Positions 4,821-5,094 of a DNA stretch of 5,094 bases are shown in pieces. The translations under genes and the position numbers were made by a program. The DNA is taken from the NCBI GenBank assembly GCA_021821235.1, contig JAKACS010000310.1, positions 1 through 5,094 on the forward strand, written 5' to 3'. Within the stretch, counting starts at the first letter, position 1; each line of letters begins with the position of its first letter. The notes below the pieces were generated by a model. It made no database searches and was not told the DNA's origin. It saw only the letters and a program-made list of their open reading frames with translations. Source of the stretch: Bacillota bacterium. Its GTDB lineage: Bacteria; Bacillota; Bacilli; Bacillales_B; DSM-18226.

Positions 4821-4943
4821 TTGTTGATTTTAGTTGTTGTTTTTGCAGAAGTTGCCTTGGAAATCAATCAGGTAATAACGCCAACAAACAGTTGGCATAT
4901 TAAAGAAAAAATTAAACAGAATCGGTTTTCCCATTGCTGTTAA
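4821..4943 (+). CDS. Questionable 40-residue ORF in the leader
   Basis: A frame from TTG 4821 (or TTG 4824) to TAA 4941-4943 encodes a hydrophobic start, LLILVVVFAEVALEI, then a polar, basic tail ending NRFSHCC. The stop TAA 4818-4820 directly precedes it, so only TTG starts are possible. Translation from 4821 would need a transcript starting almost on the start codon. Composition is protein-like and the hydrophobic run could span a membrane, but no ribosome binding site supports it. It may be a relic or chance frame. Confidence 0.18.
   Translation: MLILVVVFAEVALEINQVITPTNSWHIKEKIKQNRFSHCC
4873..4902 (+). promoter_or_regulatory. Leader hairpin upstream of the small membrane peptide
   Basis: GCCAAC (4880-4885) pairs with GTTGGC (4891-4896) around loop AAACA. 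TAAT (4873-4876) and ATTA (4899-4902) extend the stem across a small internal loop. It lies about 70 bases before ATG 4973. No T run follows, so it is not a terminator. It could stabilise the RNA or take part in control of the downstream peptide. Confidence 0.35.
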
Positions 4944-4972
4944 AAAAGCAATTAAGAAATGGGGGTGGAAAA

Positions 4973-5062
4973 ATGGATTACGGTCTATATTCCGTTGTAG
5001 GTCTATTTGCTTTAGCCATGGTATTAAGTTCATATATGTTCTACAAAATGATGAAAGAATAA
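4973..5062 (+). CDS. 29-residue single-span membrane peptide
   Basis: ATG 4973 follows GGGGGTGG (4960-4967) at a spacing of 5, a strong ribosome binding site, and the frame ends at TAA 5060-5062. The peptide begins MDYGLYSVVGLFALAMVLSS. About residues 5-24 form one hydrophobic span, and the last six residues, YKMMKE, give a short basic/polar tail that probably faces the cytoplasm. It is too short for most gene finders. A rho-independent terminator overlaps the stop codon, and an extended -10 lies about 155 bases upstream, so it forms a unit of its own. Tiny membrane proteins of this kind are often accessory subunits of transporters or oxidases, stress peptides or type I toxins. Nothing here selects between these, and I recognise no named family. 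A real gene is likely from binding site plus terminator. Confidence 0.65.
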   Translation: MDYGLYSVVGLFALAMVLSSYMFYKMMKE

Positions 5063-5093
5063 AACGGCGTTTACAATGCCGTTTATTTTTTTT
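5062..5093 (+). terminator. Rho-independent terminator of the small membrane peptide unit
   Basis: AAACGGC (5062-5068) pairs with GCCGTTT (5078-5084), with a further G-T and T-A pair possible inside, followed after one A by eight T (5086-5093). It begins at the last base of the stop codon, so it clearly serves the peptide gene at 4973-5062. On the minus strand the A-rich left arm offers only a short T run. Confidence 0.85.
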
Positions 5094-5094
5094 G

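Noticed and set aside
4973..5062. KdpF-type potassium-pump subunit for the 29-residue peptide
   Set aside because: Size and single span are similar, but KdpF is followed by kdpA, whereas here a strong terminator closes the unit immediately.
1..5094. CRISPR array, tRNA, rRNA or intact insertion sequence
   Set aside because: No regularly spaced direct repeats, no cloverleaf with CCA-type end or rRNA-like blocks, and no transposase or integrase frame were seen on either strand.

Overview
The window looks like chromosomal DNA of a low-GC Gram-positive bacterium of the Bacillus type. It is AT-rich, and its intact genes carry strong purine-rich ribosome binding sites close to AAGGAGG. Promoter-like sites include extended -10 elements (TGnTATAAT). 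The proteins are of kinds common in Bacillaceae: a VanZ-like membrane protein, a VOC-fold protein, a bacterial Dph6-like PP-loop ATPase and a tiny single-span membrane protein.

Left part (1 to about 2350): mostly decayed accessory DNA. The window opens inside the 3' end of an unrecognised gene, in sequence that looks richer in GC than what follows. Next is a headless PemK/MazF-type toxin relic in the same frame, then a perfect 15-bp inverted repeat. A zeta-toxin-like relic follows, with a dinucleotide frameshift and no P-loop. After a stretch of broken reading frames comes one intact small gene for a conserved-looking hypothetical protein (1323-1652). On the minus strand is a broken relic of a DUF771-type phage/mobile-element protein (about 2204 to 1883). 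Upstream of it lie a minus-strand promoter candidate and a branched stem-loop element. Two toxin-type relics, a phage-type relic and one intact small orphan gene suggest the worn remains of mobile or defence cargo. No integrase, transposase or attachment site can be identified.

Right part (about 2400 to the end): ordinary intact genes, probably single-gene transcription units. vanZ-like (2538-3161, plus) and a VOC-family protein (3291-3902, plus) run toward the Dph6-like gene (4663-3971, minus), which converges on the VOC gene. A divergent region of roughly 150 bp then leads to a compact unit: an extended -10 promoter, a leader with a small hairpin, a 29-residue membrane peptide (4973-5062) and a rho-independent terminator at the very end.

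No complete new multi-gene system is visible. The items most worth a second look are the compact 29-residue membrane-peptide unit, the structured element in front of the DUF771 relic, and the clustering of toxin and phage relics around an intact orphan gene. All family calls come from reading motifs by eye; no database search was run.
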